64,000 bases of DNA from Paludisphaera borealis. Its GTDB lineage: Bacteria; Planctomycetota; Planctomycetia; Isosphaerales; Isosphaeraceae. Made by a program: the position numbers and the translations under genes. Position 1 is the first letter of the stretch. Each line of letters starts with the position of its first letter. Location of the stretch: positions 4,092,001-4,156,000 of the forward strand of contig NZ_CP019082.1 in NCBI RefSeq assembly GCF_001956985.1, in the 5' to 3' direction. The notes beneath the pieces were generated by a model that saw nothing but the letters and a program-made list of their open reading frames with translations, made no database searches and was not told the DNA's origin. Below are positions 29,391 through 39,093 of the stretch, in pieces.

Positions 29391-31034
29391 ATGAAGAGGT
29401 TGGACGGAAGACCATCGGAACCTCGTGGAGTCATGCTCGTGACCACCCGTCGCAAGAACTCAGTCCCCGGGCCGCTGCGCACGCTCTTCAACGTCGGCGC
29501 GATCGGGGACATGACCGACGGCCAGCTCCTGGAGCGATTCGCGATCGGCGGAGAGGCGGCCGAACTCGCCTTCGCCGCCCTGGTCGAGCGCCACGGGCCG
29601 GTGGTGCTCCACGCCTGCCAGTCGATCCTGCGCGACGAGCACGACGCCGAGGACGCGTTCCAGGCGACGTTCCTGGTGCTCGTCCGAAAAGCCGGATCGC
29701 TCTGGGTGCGGGACTCGTTGGGTCCCTGGCTCCACCAGGTGGCTTATCGCGCCGCCCGGTGCTCCCTGTCCGCCAGGACCCGGCGAACGGCCCATGCACA
29801 GAGGGCGGCCGAGATGATCGCGGCGCGGCGCGACCAGGGAAAGACCGACGACGGCGAGGAGATCGGGGCGGCGCTGCACGAGGAGATCGAGCGGATGCCG
29901 GAGCGTTACCGCATCCCGGTCCTGCTCTGCGACCTCGAAGGACGCACCCACGAGCAGGCCGCGCGGCATCTGGGATGCCCGGTCGGCACGATCAAGAGTC
30001 GACTGGCCCGGGGCCGGCAGCGGCTTCGAGACCGGTTGACGCGCCGCGGCCTCGTCGTCCCGACGGGAGCCCTCGCGGCCGGCCTGCTTCCGCCGACCGC
30101 TCGGGCCGCGCCGCCGGCGTCGTGGGTCGAGTCGACGACCCGGGCGGCCATGCACATCGCGGCCGGTCAGCCGCCCGCCGCGGTTGTCTCCGCGACGGTG
30201 TTCGCGTTGTTGAAAGGTATCTCGAAGGGGCTCTTCATGAACAGTCTGAAGGGGACGTTGGCTGCCGTCGCGACGCTCGGAATCCTCGCCGCTGGGGCCG
30301 CCGGGCTGGCATGGGCTGGACTTCAGCAACCGTCGGGCTCCGACGCGCCGCGCCCGGCGGCCGTCGAGGAGAAAGCGCAAGTCGAAGCCCCGAAAATCCA
30401 GGACACCGAGCCCATTGACGGCTCGTGGCGCGTGCTCTACCTGGCCGGCACGGTAGCCGGCAAACGCGAGGGCTACTTGATGCCGAACCTGGAGGCTCCC
30501 ATCACGGGCAAGACGATCGACTTACCCACGCTGACCGACGACCCGAAAAACCCGATCAACTACCTGGGCAAGACTTCCTACACGCTGAAACCGGGTCGGA
30601 TGGAGGCCGACGAGTGGGTCAAGGCGGACGAGGAACGGCTTGAGGAGTTCCGCGGCGAGTTGTCCTGGATCGAGCTGTCCGCGCGCAGGCTCGCGCACAA
30701 TAACCAGCCAGTTCCCAGCGACTCGTTGATCATGGCCAGGAAGAAGGTCGACTTTGGTGAGGCGCGGCTGCGGAACACACAGAAGAGGCGCGACCAGCGG
30801 TGGGCGGAAACGACCGCCCAGATATCCCAGATCGACATCGCAGCCTCCCCCAAGAATGGGAAGGTAAGGCTGGGCATCTACCGGATCAAGGACGACGTCC
30901 TGACGATCTGCTACGACGAGTCCGACCACGGCCGGCCCGAGACCTTCGCCGACGTCAAACCGTCCCAGCGCCTCATCATCCTGCATCTACGCGGAATGAA
31001 ACTGGAAAGCGTCCCTCCGTTGCAACCAGAGTAG
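29391..31034 (+). CDS. ECF sigma factor with membrane helix and TIGR03067-like C-terminal domain
   Basis: 547 residues. Residues 40-105 are sigma region 2 (LTDGQ-type MTDGQLLERFAIGGEAAELA, then DAEDAFQATFLVLVRKAG). Region 4 lies near 165-220 (MPERYRIPVLLCDLEGRTHE, HLGCPVGTIKSRLARG). A hydrophobic helix follows at about 285-305 (TLAAVATLGILAAGAAGLAW). The last 200 residues form a soluble domain ending DDVLTICYDESDHGRPETF, which resembles the TIGR03067 family of planctomycetes. A membrane-tethered sigma with its own extracytoplasmic domain would need release for activity. The first ATG is used; M15 is an alternative. Confidence 0.85.
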   Translation: MKRLDGRPSEPRGVMLVTTRRKNSVPGPLRTLFNVGAIGDMTDGQLLERFAIGGEAAELAFAALVERHGPVVLHACQSILRDEHDAEDAFQATFLVLVRKAGSLWVRDSLGPWLHQVAYRAARCSLSARTRRTAHAQRAAEMIAARRDQGKTDDGEEIGAALHEEIERMPERYRIPVLLCDLEGRTHEQAARHLGCPVGTIKSRLARGRQRLRDRLTRRGLVVPTGALAAGLLPPTARAAPPASWVESTTRAAMHIAAGQPPAAVVSATVFALLKGISKGLFMNSLKGTLAAVATLGILAAGAAGLAWAGLQQPSGSDAPRPAAVEEKAQVEAPKIQDTEPIDGSWRVLYLAGTVAGKREGYLMPNLEAPITGKTIDLPTLTDDPKNPINYLGKTSYTLKPGRMEADEWVKADEERLEEFRGELSWIELSARRLAHNNQPVPSDSLIMARKKVDFGEARLRNTQKRRDQRWAETTAQISQIDIAASPKNGKVRLGIYRIKDDVLTICYDESDHGRPETFADVKPSQRLIILHLRGMKLESVPPLQPE

Positions 31035-31262
31035 TTCCCGTCGGCGAACGTTGAGGACTGAAGGCGGCTAGCAACGCCCCGAGGCGGCGTCGCAGTCCCG
31101 GATCATGGGGGTGAATCTCGGCCCCGGGACCAGGCCGGTCGATTGCGGGCTGTCGGACTGTGAATCATCGCTCGGCGACCGGGCCGTTTTCCCCGCCGGC
31201 GGTCGAGTCTATACTGATCAACCTGGCCCCGCCGTCACTCAACGCCATCGAGGTGTCCCGCC

Positions 31263-32804
31263 ATGTCGAGCCCCAAGGAATCGTCGTTCCCGCGCCGGGA
31301 TTTTCTGCAAGCCGCGATCGCGGCGGGGGCGTTGAGTTCGGGGGCCGCGGCCGCCGGCTCCGGCGAGGCAGGCGTCGGGGGCCGGGATGGGAACCGGATC
31401 GTCGCCGAGAACAAGCGGGAAGGGGCGCTCGACTGGCAGTTGACGCGGGTGCGCGTCGACGGCAAGGGGTTCCGGTCGCCCTGGGTCGAGGGGTACTGCT
31501 CCAGGCAGAGCGTGAAGGCGGGGGAGGAGATCGAGATCTTCGTCTCCACCGACCCGGCGCGCAAGGTCCGCCTCGAAATCTTCCGGATGGGGTATTACGG
31601 CGGTCGCGGGGCGCGGCTGATGAAGACGATCGATGGGTTGCAGGGCGTCGCGCAGCCCACGCCGCAGCCCGGGAAGAAGAACTTGCACGAATGCCGATGG
31701 GAGTCGAGCGCCCGGCTCACGATCCCCAGCGACTGGTTGAGCGGCGTCTATCTCGGCCGGCTGACCACGGTCCCCGAGGGCAAGGAGTCGTACTGGCAGA
31801 GCTACGTCGTGTTCATCGTGCGCGACGATCGGCCCGCCGACATCCTGTTCCAGTGCTCCGACAACACCTGGCAAGCCTACAACCGATGGCCGAACGACTA
31901 CTCGGTCTACACCGATCCCAAGGGGGGGCAGGGGCCCTGGGCCGACGTCAGCTTCGACCGCCCGTACGGCCGCGAAGCCCAGCACGACGGCGTCGTCAAC
32001 GATCCGCTGACCGTCGGGTCGGGCGAGTTCCTCCCGTTCGAGTTCCCGCTGGCCTACTGGCTGGAGGAGCAGGGTTACGACGTCTCGTACTGCTCCAACA
32101 GCGACATGCTGAGCCCCGACCGCGGGCTCAAGTGCAAGGCGTTCATCAGCGTCGGGCATGACGAGTACTGGGACATCCGCCAGTTCCGCAGCGTCGAGGC
32201 GATGCGCGACGCGGGGGTGAACCTGATGTTCCTCTCGGGCAACGCCATCTGCTGGGTGACGCCGTTCCGCGACGGGGCGTCCGGTCGGCCCAACCGGATC
32301 ATCTTCCGGGGCGGCCCCTACGGCGCCGAGAATGAGTACGCGGTGAACCGCGAGCGCGACCACGGGCCGTTCCCGCATCGCGGCCCCGACGAAGGGTTGC
32401 TGATGGGCGGCCGCAACGTCGAGCCCGTGAACGGGGGAGGGGACTGGATCATCGCCAAGCCCGACCACTGGATGTTCGAGGGGACCGGCGTCAAGCAAGG
32501 CGACGCCGTCCCCGGCCTGATCGGCTGGGAATACCACGGGCAGCCCGCCGACATCCCCGGCCTGGAGGTCGTGGCCGGCGGCACGGCCTGGCAAGGCGGC
32601 GTGAATCCGCAGCAGTGGACGGCGACCATCCATCCCGGCCCGAAGGGCAACTTCATCTTCAACGCGGCCACCATCTTCTGGGCGCAAGGCCTGAGCACGC
32701 CGCCGGGCCACGTCCTGCCGTGGTCGCACTGGAGCCGGCCGCACGGCCCCGACCCGCGCGTCCAGCGGATCACCCGCAACCTGCTCCAACGCGCCTTGTC
32801 GTAG
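31263..32804 (+). CDS. N,N-dimethylformamidase beta-subunit-like protein, Tat-exported
   Basis: 513 residues. The N-terminus SSFPRRDFLQAAIAAGALSS has a twin-arginine signal, so it is exported folded. The body matches the DMFase large subunit family, e.g. YCSRQSVKAGEEIEIFVSTD, RLEIFRMGYYGGRGARL, NTWQAYNRWPNDYSVYTD, DMLSPDRGLKCKAFISVGHD and EYWDIRQFR. The family is named for hydrolysis of N,N-dimethylformamide, but many members have no shown activity. No small alpha-subunit gene is adjacent, so the true substrate is open. It converges on the O-methyltransferase gene with a 22-bp gap. The 228 bp upstream hold no gene. Confidence 0.85.
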   Translation: MSSPKESSFPRRDFLQAAIAAGALSSGAAAAGSGEAGVGGRDGNRIVAENKREGALDWQLTRVRVDGKGFRSPWVEGYCSRQSVKAGEEIEIFVSTDPARKVRLEIFRMGYYGGRGARLMKTIDGLQGVAQPTPQPGKKNLHECRWESSARLTIPSDWLSGVYLGRLTTVPEGKESYWQSYVVFIVRDDRPADILFQCSDNTWQAYNRWPNDYSVYTDPKGGQGPWADVSFDRPYGREAQHDGVVNDPLTVGSGEFLPFEFPLAYWLEEQGYDVSYCSNSDMLSPDRGLKCKAFISVGHDEYWDIRQFRSVEAMRDAGVNLMFLSGNAICWVTPFRDGASGRPNRIIFRGGPYGAENEYAVNRERDHGPFPHRGPDEGLLMGGRNVEPVNGGGDWIIAKPDHWMFEGTGVKQGDAVPGLIGWEYHGQPADIPGLEVVAGGTAWQGGVNPQQWTATIHPGPKGNFIFNAATIFWAQGLSTPPGHVLPWSHWSRPHGPDPRVQRITRNLLQRALS

Positions 32805-32826
32805 CCCCGCCGCGCCGGCGGACGAC

Positions 32827-33846
32827 CTAGTCGACCACCGCTTCGATCACGCAAGTGGGCGAGGCGGTGGGGACGATCCGGGTCAGACGGAGGCCGGCTC
32901 CGGCGAGCAGGTCGCGGAACTGGACCTCGGTGCGTTCGTGGCCGCCGACCATGATGAGCATCTCCAGGTCGAGCAGCTTGGCGACGTGGGGGTCGTTGCC
33001 GGGGGGGACGACCATCTCGGCGAGCAGAACGCGCCCGCCGGGGCCCACGGCCTGACGGCAGTTCCGCAGAATGGTCGTGGCGTGAGAGTCGTCCCAGTCG
33101 TGGATCACGCTCTTGAGGATGCAGGCGTCTGCGCCGGCGGGGACCGCCGCGAAGAAGTCGCCCGAGGCGACCTGGCAGCGGTCGGCGAGCCCCTCGGCGG
33201 CGAACCGGGCCTTCGCGCCCTCGCTGACTTCCGCCGTCTCGAAGAGGACGCCGCGGAGCGCCGGGTTGGCCTTGAGGATGGTGGCCAGCAGGTAGCCGTG
33301 GCCGCCGCCGACGTCCATCAGCGCGCCGATCCCCGAGAAGTCGTAGGCCGCCGCGACGGCCAATGAGTTCTGCACCGACCAGCCGGTCATGGCTTCATCG
33401 AAGACGGCCGCCGCGCCCGGGTTGGCGGCCAGATAGGCGAACGGGGGCATGCCGAAGATGCCGTCGAACGCCCGCTCGCCGGTCTTCACGCTCCGGTGCA
33501 GCTCGCCCCACGGCCGCCAGGTCCACTCTTCGCCCGTCATCGTCGCCACCGCCCGGAGCGAGCCCCGGACGTCCGACCGCAGAAGTTCGGCCATCGGCGT
33601 CAGGGCGAACCGGCGGTCGGCCTCCTCGGTGAACACCCCCACGCTGGCCAGGGCGCGGAGCAGGCGGTACAGGGCGGTCGCGTCGACCTCGGCCGCGCGG
33701 GCCAGCTCGTCGCAGGGGCGAGAACCGTCCTTCAGCAAGTCGGCGATCCCCAGCTTCGCCGCGACGCTCACCGCCTGGGACACCCATTTGCCCAGGATCA
33801 GGTTCTGCAAGGCCAGCAAAGAAGCAAGCGGTGCGGGCTCCGGCAT
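32827..33846 (-). CDS. SAM-dependent O-methyltransferase (hydroxyindole-OMT / CrtF-like)
   Basis: 339 residues. An N-terminal winged-helix dimerisation domain (SQAVSVAAKLGIADLLKDGS; LYRLLRALASVGVFTEE) is followed by the SAM-binding fold with LMDVGGGHGYLLATIL, then DFFAAVPAGADACILKSVIH, DWDDSHATTILRNCRQAVGP and GGRVLLAEMVV. The HDWDD catalytic His-Asp region is intact. The family methylates hydroxyl groups on aromatic or polyketide-like small molecules. The substrate is unknown. A fragment of a second copy of its C-terminal part is at 29.25-29.34 kb. Confidence 0.9.
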   Translation of the reverse strand: MPEPAPLASLLALQNLILGKWVSQAVSVAAKLGIADLLKDGSRPCDELARAAEVDATALYRLLRALASVGVFTEEADRRFALTPMAELLRSDVRGSLRAVATMTGEEWTWRPWGELHRSVKTGERAFDGIFGMPPFAYLAANPGAAAVFDEAMTGWSVQNSLAVAAAYDFSGIGALMDVGGGHGYLLATILKANPALRGVLFETAEVSEGAKARFAAEGLADRCQVASGDFFAAVPAGADACILKSVIHDWDDSHATTILRNCRQAVGPGGRVLLAEMVVPPGNDPHVAKLLDLEMLIMVGGHERTEVQFRDLLAGAGLRLTRIVPTASPTCVIEAVVD

Positions 33847-34160
33847 ATTCGTTTCTCCACTCGGTCGTGACAGGATCGTTCCGCGAGCGGGAGATCATAC
33901 CAAGGGACGCGGAATCGGGGAGCCCAGCCCCCAAGAAGTTCACCCCGCCACGGCCGCCGCGAGGGGAGAGGACACGATCGCGACACGCGATCCTCACAAA
34001 AATCATACATTCATGTTTCAATACATATAATCTAATACTCCGGCTCCGACTCCACCTCCAGGCCGCGAGCGGCCTCCCAATACAAACCACCATGACGCCG
34101 CGGGGACACCCGGCCTCATGAAAATGGGGGGCTTTTCGCATGGCGTCACGACCGGGTCCG

Positions 34161-34246
34161 GTAGGGGCGCCCCTTGTGGGCGCCCGGTTCGTTTCACGTC
34201 GACCGCTCACGCTCGGCGATCGGGCGCCCACAAGGGGCGCCCCCAT
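34161..34246. repeat. Palindromic repeat sharing the inner arms of copy B
   Basis: The left arm GTAGGGGCGCCCCTTGTGGG (34161-34180) continues CGCCCG, and the right arm CGGGCGCCCACAAGGGGCGC (34221-34240) is its inverse. The same two arms form the core of copy B at 14588-14673. The GCGGTTT terminal repeats are not visible here, so only the core is present. Confidence 0.7.
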
Positions 34247-34280
34247 GGCAAACAACAGACCGGAATTCTTAGAGCAGCCC

Positions 34281-34335
34281 GAAGCGCCAGCGAGGGAGTG
34301 TTTTCGAGTCGCCGAGGCGATCCCCTCGCTGGCGC
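34281..34335. repeat. GAAGCGCCAGCGAG inverted repeat, copy 1
   Basis: Arms GAAGCGCCAGCGAGG (34281-34295) and CCTCGCTGGCGC (34324-34335) flank a 28-bp loop. A second copy with perfect 19-bp arms is at 46016-46075. The hairpin may act as a terminator or be a small mobile palindrome. Confidence 0.65.
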
Positions 34336-34696
34336 GTCGGACTTGTATTTCACTCCTCGATCGTCCCGCAGTCGGCCCAACGAGTTCTTTTCAGATCAAC
34401 CAGTTGGACGTCGTTCGTGGACCACCCCCAACCCCGCCGGGAAGGCATCGCGGGCGACCTGGAGAATCCGATGCAATTCAGTTCTCTACTCGTCTTAACA
34501 TCTCACACCATTATACAACATGAAATAAATTTCATTAAGACCGAAGAAATTTCCACAAAGCAGGAAATAGGGACGAAAGAGGCTGTTCGAGGGAATGTCC
34601 GTCGGCATAAACTACGTGACCGTGTCGGTCACCCTTGCCGGCGTCAGGCCCGACCCCTCGAGCTCAGCCGGCCCCTTCACCTCTGGGGATTCCCAC

Positions 34697-34900
34697 ATGG
34701 ACGCGCGACGCATCGGTCGGCCCCTCGCGGCCATCGCCGCCCTGGCGATACTTGTCCCGCCGCTCCAGTTCGGCTGCGGAGACGACAGCAGGACGTCCGG
34801 CACCCAGGTCCAGATCAGCCCTGAGGCGAAAGCGCAAATCAAGGATATGAAAGACATGTACAAGGACATGAACAAAGGCGCCGCGAAGAAGAAGCGGTGA
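34697..34900 (+). CDS. Small predicted lipoprotein preceding DUF1559
   Basis: 67 residues from the ATG at 34697 (MDARRIGRPLAAIAALAILV, PPLQFGCGDD). The lipobox is LQFGC. The mature part is charged and ends in GAAKKKR after a Met/Lys-rich stretch (MKDMYKDMNK). Unlike the other two loci, the lipoprotein gene here precedes its DUF1559 gene, by 125 bp. No family is recognised. Confidence 0.6.
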   Translation: MDARRIGRPLAAIAALAILVPPLQFGCGDDSRTSGTQVQISPEAKAQIKDMKDMYKDMNKGAAKKKR

Positions 34901-35025
34901 CGGAGGGACGTCCCTACTCTCCCTTGGTCTCTCGTCGTCGGCCGGCCGACCGGCCCGACGGCCGTCCCGTCAGGCTTCATCGATTTTCATTATTCGATTG
35001 ACCTTAGGTGACGAAGGAGCGACGG

Positions 35026-36120
35026 ATGAGGAACACGAAGCGAGGTTTCACGCTGATCGAACTTCTCGTGGTGATTGCGATCATCGCGGTGCTGATCGCG
35101 CTGCTGCTGCCGGCGGTCCAATCGGCGCGCGAGGCGGCCAGGCGGGCGCAATGCGTCAACAACCTGAAGCAGTTGGGCCTGTCGCTGCACAATTACCTGT
35201 CCTCGACGGGGGCGTTCCCGCCGGGAATCGTCACGACCGCCGACGGCGACGCGCCGGGGGAGCTAGGCACCTGGACGGTCTGGAGTCCGCAGGCGATGCT
35301 GCTCCCCTACGTGGAGCAGGGCCCGCTGTACAACGCGGCCAACTTCAGTTGGGCCTGCTGTTTCGACGGGCCGTACGCCGACGCGGTCAACTCGACGGTC
35401 TACCTGACCCGCATCGCGGGATTCCTCTGCCCGTCGGACGGCAACGCCGGCGTCGAGCAGATCAACAGCTACCTGGGCAGCCTCGGCTCCTCGACCCGCT
35501 CGACGCCGGCCGACGGGCTGACTAACGGCGTCTTCCAGGTGTACGACGCCAACCTGCGCACCGTGTCGGTCAGGATCGCGCAGTTGACCGACGGCACGTC
35601 GAACACCATCGCGTTCAGCGAGGCGCTCGTGGGCGACTTCGGCAAGAAGAACAACTACGCGGGCAACGGGATGACGGGGGTCGCCCACTGGGACGGCAAG
35701 GCCGACTTCCTCGACCCGGCGACCAACGTCCCCGCCGTGATGCAGGCTCTCCAGGACTGCAACACCTTCTGGAACGGGACCGCGATCATCGCCTGCCCCG
35801 GCGGCAACTGCAACAAGAGCGGCCTGAAGCAGTACGGCGGCCAGCTCTGGGCGCTGGGCGAACGGGGCTACACCCTGTTCAACACGGTGGTCCCCCCCAG
35901 CTCGACCCAGTACCCCTGGCGAATCTGCGGCCGGACCTGCTTGAACTGCTCCCCGGAAGAGTCCAACTTCCTGAACGCCAACAGCAACCATCCCGGAGGG
36001 GCGAACTTCGCCTTCGCCGACGGCAGCGTGAAGTTCCTCAAATCCAGCATCAGCATGCAGACGTACTGGGCGCTGGGCAGCCGCAACGGCGGCGAGGTGA
36101 TCAGCTCCGATCAGTACTGA
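35026..36120 (+). CDS. DUF1559 family protein with prepilin-type N-terminus
   Basis: 364 residues from the ATG at 35026, chosen over an in-frame GTG at 35008 because GAAGGAG lies seven bases upstream. [20 protein letters not shown] opens the protein, then [20 protein letters not shown] and LKQLGLSLHNYLSS. The C-terminal motif is HPGGANFAFADGSVKFLKSS. It is the third family member in the window; the three proteins share N- and C-terminal blocks but differ in the middle. Its eight or so cysteines in the middle part are unusual relative to the other two. Confidence 0.93.
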   Translation: MRNTKRGFTLIELLVVIAIIAVLIALLLPAVQSAREAARRAQCVNNLKQLGLSLHNYLSSTGAFPPGIVTTADGDAPGELGTWTVWSPQAMLLPYVEQGPLYNAANFSWACCFDGPYADAVNSTVYLTRIAGFLCPSDGNAGVEQINSYLGSLGSSTRSTPADGLTNGVFQVYDANLRTVSVRIAQLTDGTSNTIAFSEALVGDFGKKNNYAGNGMTGVAHWDGKADFLDPATNVPAVMQALQDCNTFWNGTAIIACPGGNCNKSGLKQYGGQLWALGERGYTLFNTVVPPSSTQYPWRICGRTCLNCSPEESNFLNANSNHPGGANFAFADGSVKFLKSSISMQTYWALGSRNGGEVISSDQY

Positions 36121-36144
36121 TCACGGCCGCATCCCGCCGCCGGC

Positions 36145-36915
36145 TCAGACCTGGGCCGGCGGCTTCTTCTTCGCCTCGTCGGCCGCCACGATCGCTCCGA
36201 TCGCCGCGCCGAGCCCGACGAGGACCTGGGCCATCGCCCGCGTTTCCGGCGACCCGGCCACCGGCAGGTGGGTGCGGTGGGTGGGAAACAGCAGGGCCCC
36301 GGCCAGCTCGTAGACGACCGTCGCGAGCGCCGCGCCGACCAGTCCCCCCACGGCGGTTCTCAGCCAGACGCCCTTGCGTCCGGTCCCGATCCCGAACGCC
36401 AGGCCGCCGGCGAACCCCGCCGTCGACCAGAGCGCAATATGCCCCAGCAGCGGGACCGCCAGGTCGGTGGACTGAGGGTCGAGCTTGGCGTACAGCAACG
36501 GCATCAAGACGCTCGCGACGCCGGCCGCCGCGAGCCCTCCCGCCAGCACCCCCACGACGCCCGCCTTGATCGTCGCCCCGACCGATCGCCGCGCCGCGCC
36601 GCCGGCCGCGCCCAGCGCCATCCCGACCAACGCGCCGGCCGCCGTGACGGCCGCGATGCCGCTGGACACCCGCGCCCGCGTGATTTTGAGGCTGTCTTCC
36701 AGCGTCGGCACCGGCTTCATCGTCGGCGTCAGCGTGGGCCGGTAAGCCCGCTGCACTTCCTCGCCGGCTCCCCAGGCGGCCAGCCCCGCGAGGGCCCCGG
36801 CCGCCACCGCCAGCACCCAGCCCCGGCGGGTCGCGATCCGCCCGGCCTCCAGGCCCGAGCCCCCCCCGCCGTGTTCCACGCCGATGTCCAGCCCCGAAGT
36901 CGGTTCACCAGGCAT
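36145..36915 (-). CDS. Hypothetical polytopic membrane protein
   Basis: 256 residues from the ATG at 36915 (MPGEPTSGLDIGVEHGGG). About five hydrophobic helices are seen, such as VLAVAAGALAGLAAWG, VTAAGALVGMALGAAGGAA, GVVGVLAGGLAAAGVASVLM and LWSTAGFAGGLAFGIGTG. The last part ([20 protein letters not shown]) ends in EAKKKPPAQV. Glycine/alanine-rich helices resemble small glycine-zipper membrane proteins, but no family is recognised. It converges with the DUF1559 gene with a 24-bp gap. Confidence 0.6.
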   Translation of the reverse strand: MPGEPTSGLDIGVEHGGGGSGLEAGRIATRRGWVLAVAAGALAGLAAWGAGEEVQRAYRPTLTPTMKPVPTLEDSLKITRARVSSGIAAVTAAGALVGMALGAAGGAARRSVGATIKAGVVGVLAGGLAAAGVASVLMPLLYAKLDPQSTDLAVPLLGHIALWSTAGFAGGLAFGIGTGRKGVWLRTAVGGLVGAALATVVYELAGALLFPTHRTHLPVAGSPETRAMAQVLVGLGAAIGAIVAADEAKKKPPAQV

Positions 36916-37251
36916 TGTTGATTCGTCTCCCTCGCGTGACAGCAAGCGACGGCCATTTCCACAACTTGGCTTCAGACTACTTGACGCAATACTCCTTCGA
37001 TACAAAATATGCTATTCGTCGAAGCAGATAGGGAAAACGCATCGCCCGCGCTCCTTCGTCACCCCTGAACACCATAGCCTATGCACGCATTTGCAATACT
37101 CGCAGGGTTGGTCGACCACATCGGCGAGCCGGCCAGGATCGGAAGGACCCGCGCGGCGCGGAACGCGTTGCGGCGGCGCTTCGACGGCTTTCGCGCCCGT
37201 TGCGATCTCCGGGCCTGCACTCGGGGACGCCTCTCTCGATCAGAGTGAAGG
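36916..37251. other. 336-bp divergent gap, no gene
   Basis: This lies between two divergent genes and must hold promoters for both. It is AT-richer than the flanks around 36985-37025. No repeat, operator-like palindrome or small gene was recognised. GAAGG at 37244-37248 is the likely ribosome binding site for the gene at 37252. Confidence 0.5.
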
Positions 37252-39006
37252 ATGGCCGCGATGAATGTGACGACCTGCGACTTGTGTTCGGCTCAAGTGG
37301 TCATCGAGAACGACGGGACGTGTCCAGCTTGCGGCGGCTCACCGCTCGCGACCAGCTCGGGGGCGGCGCGCGGCACGCTGAAGGCCCGGATCGACGCCTG
37401 GCTGGACCAGCCCGCATGGCCGAACAAGGCGCGCGGCGCAAGCGGCGCGGTGAACGCCCCGACGATCGCATGGCCGAACGGAGTCTTTCGGCCGAAAGGC
37501 AAATCGGCGGCGAGTGTTCGGGGGATGGGCTTCTTCACGTCGTTGATCATCGGATTCCTTGCCGCGAAGGGGGCCGGTTTCGCGGTCTATCTTCTGACGT
37601 CGGACTTGACCCGCGATCCCCTTGGGACGGGCCTCCTGCTGGGCCAGGTTCTTTTCCTGGCGGTCCGAGCGGTGGGCGGTTACGTGGGAGGCTTGGCGCG
37701 ACAGAAGGATGAGCTTGCGCTCGCCGTGTGGCTGGGCGCGATCGACGTCGGATCGATGGCGGCCCTCAGCGCCGTGGTCAGGTGGCTGGGCTTGGGTCCC
37801 GTCGAACTCCAGGAGATCGTCCGCTCGACCTCGATGACAGACTATCTTCTCGAGGCTTTCATCGCCGTCCCCGGCTATATCGTCGGCGGTGGGTTGGCCC
37901 GGATCCAGCGCCGATACGCCTCGACTCGCGCATCACGCTCCGCCACGGCGAGCCTGGGGCGCCGCGTGATCTTTCTCTTCTCGGGCGGCATGCTCTGCAT
38001 CATCGGCGTGCTGCTCTGCCTCGGGGCCTTCATCGTTTGTTACAAGAGCACGCAGCCGGGCAGCCCACCCCTATTTTCTCTGGACATGCTGATCCTGACG
38101 TTCACCTGGACCGTGGGAGGCTTCCTGGGCACAGGTGCGTATGCGATCGGCAAGCGACTCTGGGCCGCTGGGGCGCCCCCACTGACGGCGACGCCCGAGT
38201 TCGTGGTGTTGCGGGCGTTCCAGGATGATGCGATCGCCTTCCAGGGCGGCAACTTCCTCAGCGAACGCTTCCTCCCGTCGGCCGCCAAGTCGCTGGAAGA
38301 GATCCTGGTGATCGCTGCGCGTCGCTATGGACGCGCAGCGGCGATCGGCGACCCCAGGGAGAGCCTCCCCAGACCGGGAGCCTTGCGGACCTATTTCGAG
38401 GCGACCGACGACACCCACTGGCGCGATCAGGCCCTGGCCTATATCGACGGATGCAAGCATATCCTGGTCGTGCTCGGCTCAGGGGAGGGGGTGCGGTGGG
38501 AGTACGGCCAGCTCGCCGACCGCAACGCCCTGAACCGGACGATTCTCGTCGTCTCGCCCCGTGGGGCCGGCTCCTGGGCCGAATTCCGCAACACCGTCGC
38601 GGAACACGGCGTCCACAATCTGCCCGACGCTCTGCCGCCCAATACGATCCTCGTCCGCTTCGACGACGAGGGGCGGCCCAGGTTCTACAAATCCACCAAG
38701 ATGAGCGCCGATGCGTACTTCGAGCGATTGCACCAGGCGCTCAGCGATAAAAAGGCCGGACGCAATTCGCCGGGCGAAGTCAAGGCACGGCCCGCGCGCC
38801 GAGCCGTCACATTCATCGGCGTACTGCTCATGGCGCCGCTCTGCGCCCTGCAGGGAGGTGCCCTCGGCTGGCTCGCTGTCATGGCGCTATCGCGATGGGC
38901 GGGCGAACCTGGCCAGGCCGTCGGGGCGGTCGTGATCGGTCTCGGCGCCGTCGCCGGGCTCATCTTCGGCGTCGTCAAGGGGGCGACGATCAAGCGGTTC
39001 TCTTAA
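37252..39006 (+). CDS. Zinc-ribbon membrane protein with a TIR-like domain
   Basis: 584 residues. A four-cysteine ribbon (C9, C12, C24, C27; CDLC and CPAC) begins the protein. Membrane helices lie at about 93-115, 125-148, 158-178, 196-213, 238-264 and 278-300. Residues 317-500 form a soluble domain: [58 protein letters not shown] and [14 protein letters not shown]. This pattern resembles TIR-like domains of membrane-tethered bacterial conflict proteins, with E417 in the position of the TIR Glu. Two further helices follow at the C-terminus. The TIR-like label is my inference. No effector partner is adjacent. Confidence 0.7.
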   Translation: MAAMNVTTCDLCSAQVVIENDGTCPACGGSPLATSSGAARGTLKARIDAWLDQPAWPNKARGASGAVNAPTIAWPNGVFRPKGKSAASVRGMGFFTSLIIGFLAAKGAGFAVYLLTSDLTRDPLGTGLLLGQVLFLAVRAVGGYVGGLARQKDELALAVWLGAIDVGSMAALSAVVRWLGLGPVELQEIVRSTSMTDYLLEAFIAVPGYIVGGGLARIQRRYASTRASRSATASLGRRVIFLFSGGMLCIIGVLLCLGAFIVCYKSTQPGSPPLFSLDMLILTFTWTVGGFLGTGAYAIGKRLWAAGAPPLTATPEFVVLRAFQDDAIAFQGGNFLSERFLPSAAKSLEEILVIAARRYGRAAAIGDPRESLPRPGALRTYFEATDDTHWRDQALAYIDGCKHILVVLGSGEGVRWEYGQLADRNALNRTILVVSPRGAGSWAEFRNTVAEHGVHNLPDALPPNTILVRFDDEGRPRFYKSTKMSADAYFERLHQALSDKKAGRNSPGEVKARPARRAVTFIGVLLMAPLCALQGGALGWLAVMALSRWAGEPGQAVGAVVIGLGAVAGLIFGVVKGATIKRFS

Positions 39007-39093
39007 CGCCGGAAGCCCCAATGCCGACTCCGACGACGAACGCCGACTCTCTTCGGCGTCCGTCACATCGCCGTCGGTGGAACTCGGTCCTCG

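Larger units (their letters stand above)
33847..34696. other. 850-bp gap with palindromic repeats, no gene
   Basis: No protein-coding frame is convincing. The gap contains a palindromic element (34161-34246), an inverted repeat of another family (34281-34335) and an AT-rich stretch near 33990-34030 and 34500-34560. An isolated GTTCGTGGAC at 34393-34402 matches the end of the MITE-like elements, but no other part of that element is present. Confidence 0.55.

Noticed and set aside
34393-34402. Third copy of the CCCACGAAC MITE-like element
   Set aside because: Only the GTTCGTGGAC end is present; neither the inner inverted repeats nor the other end is seen.
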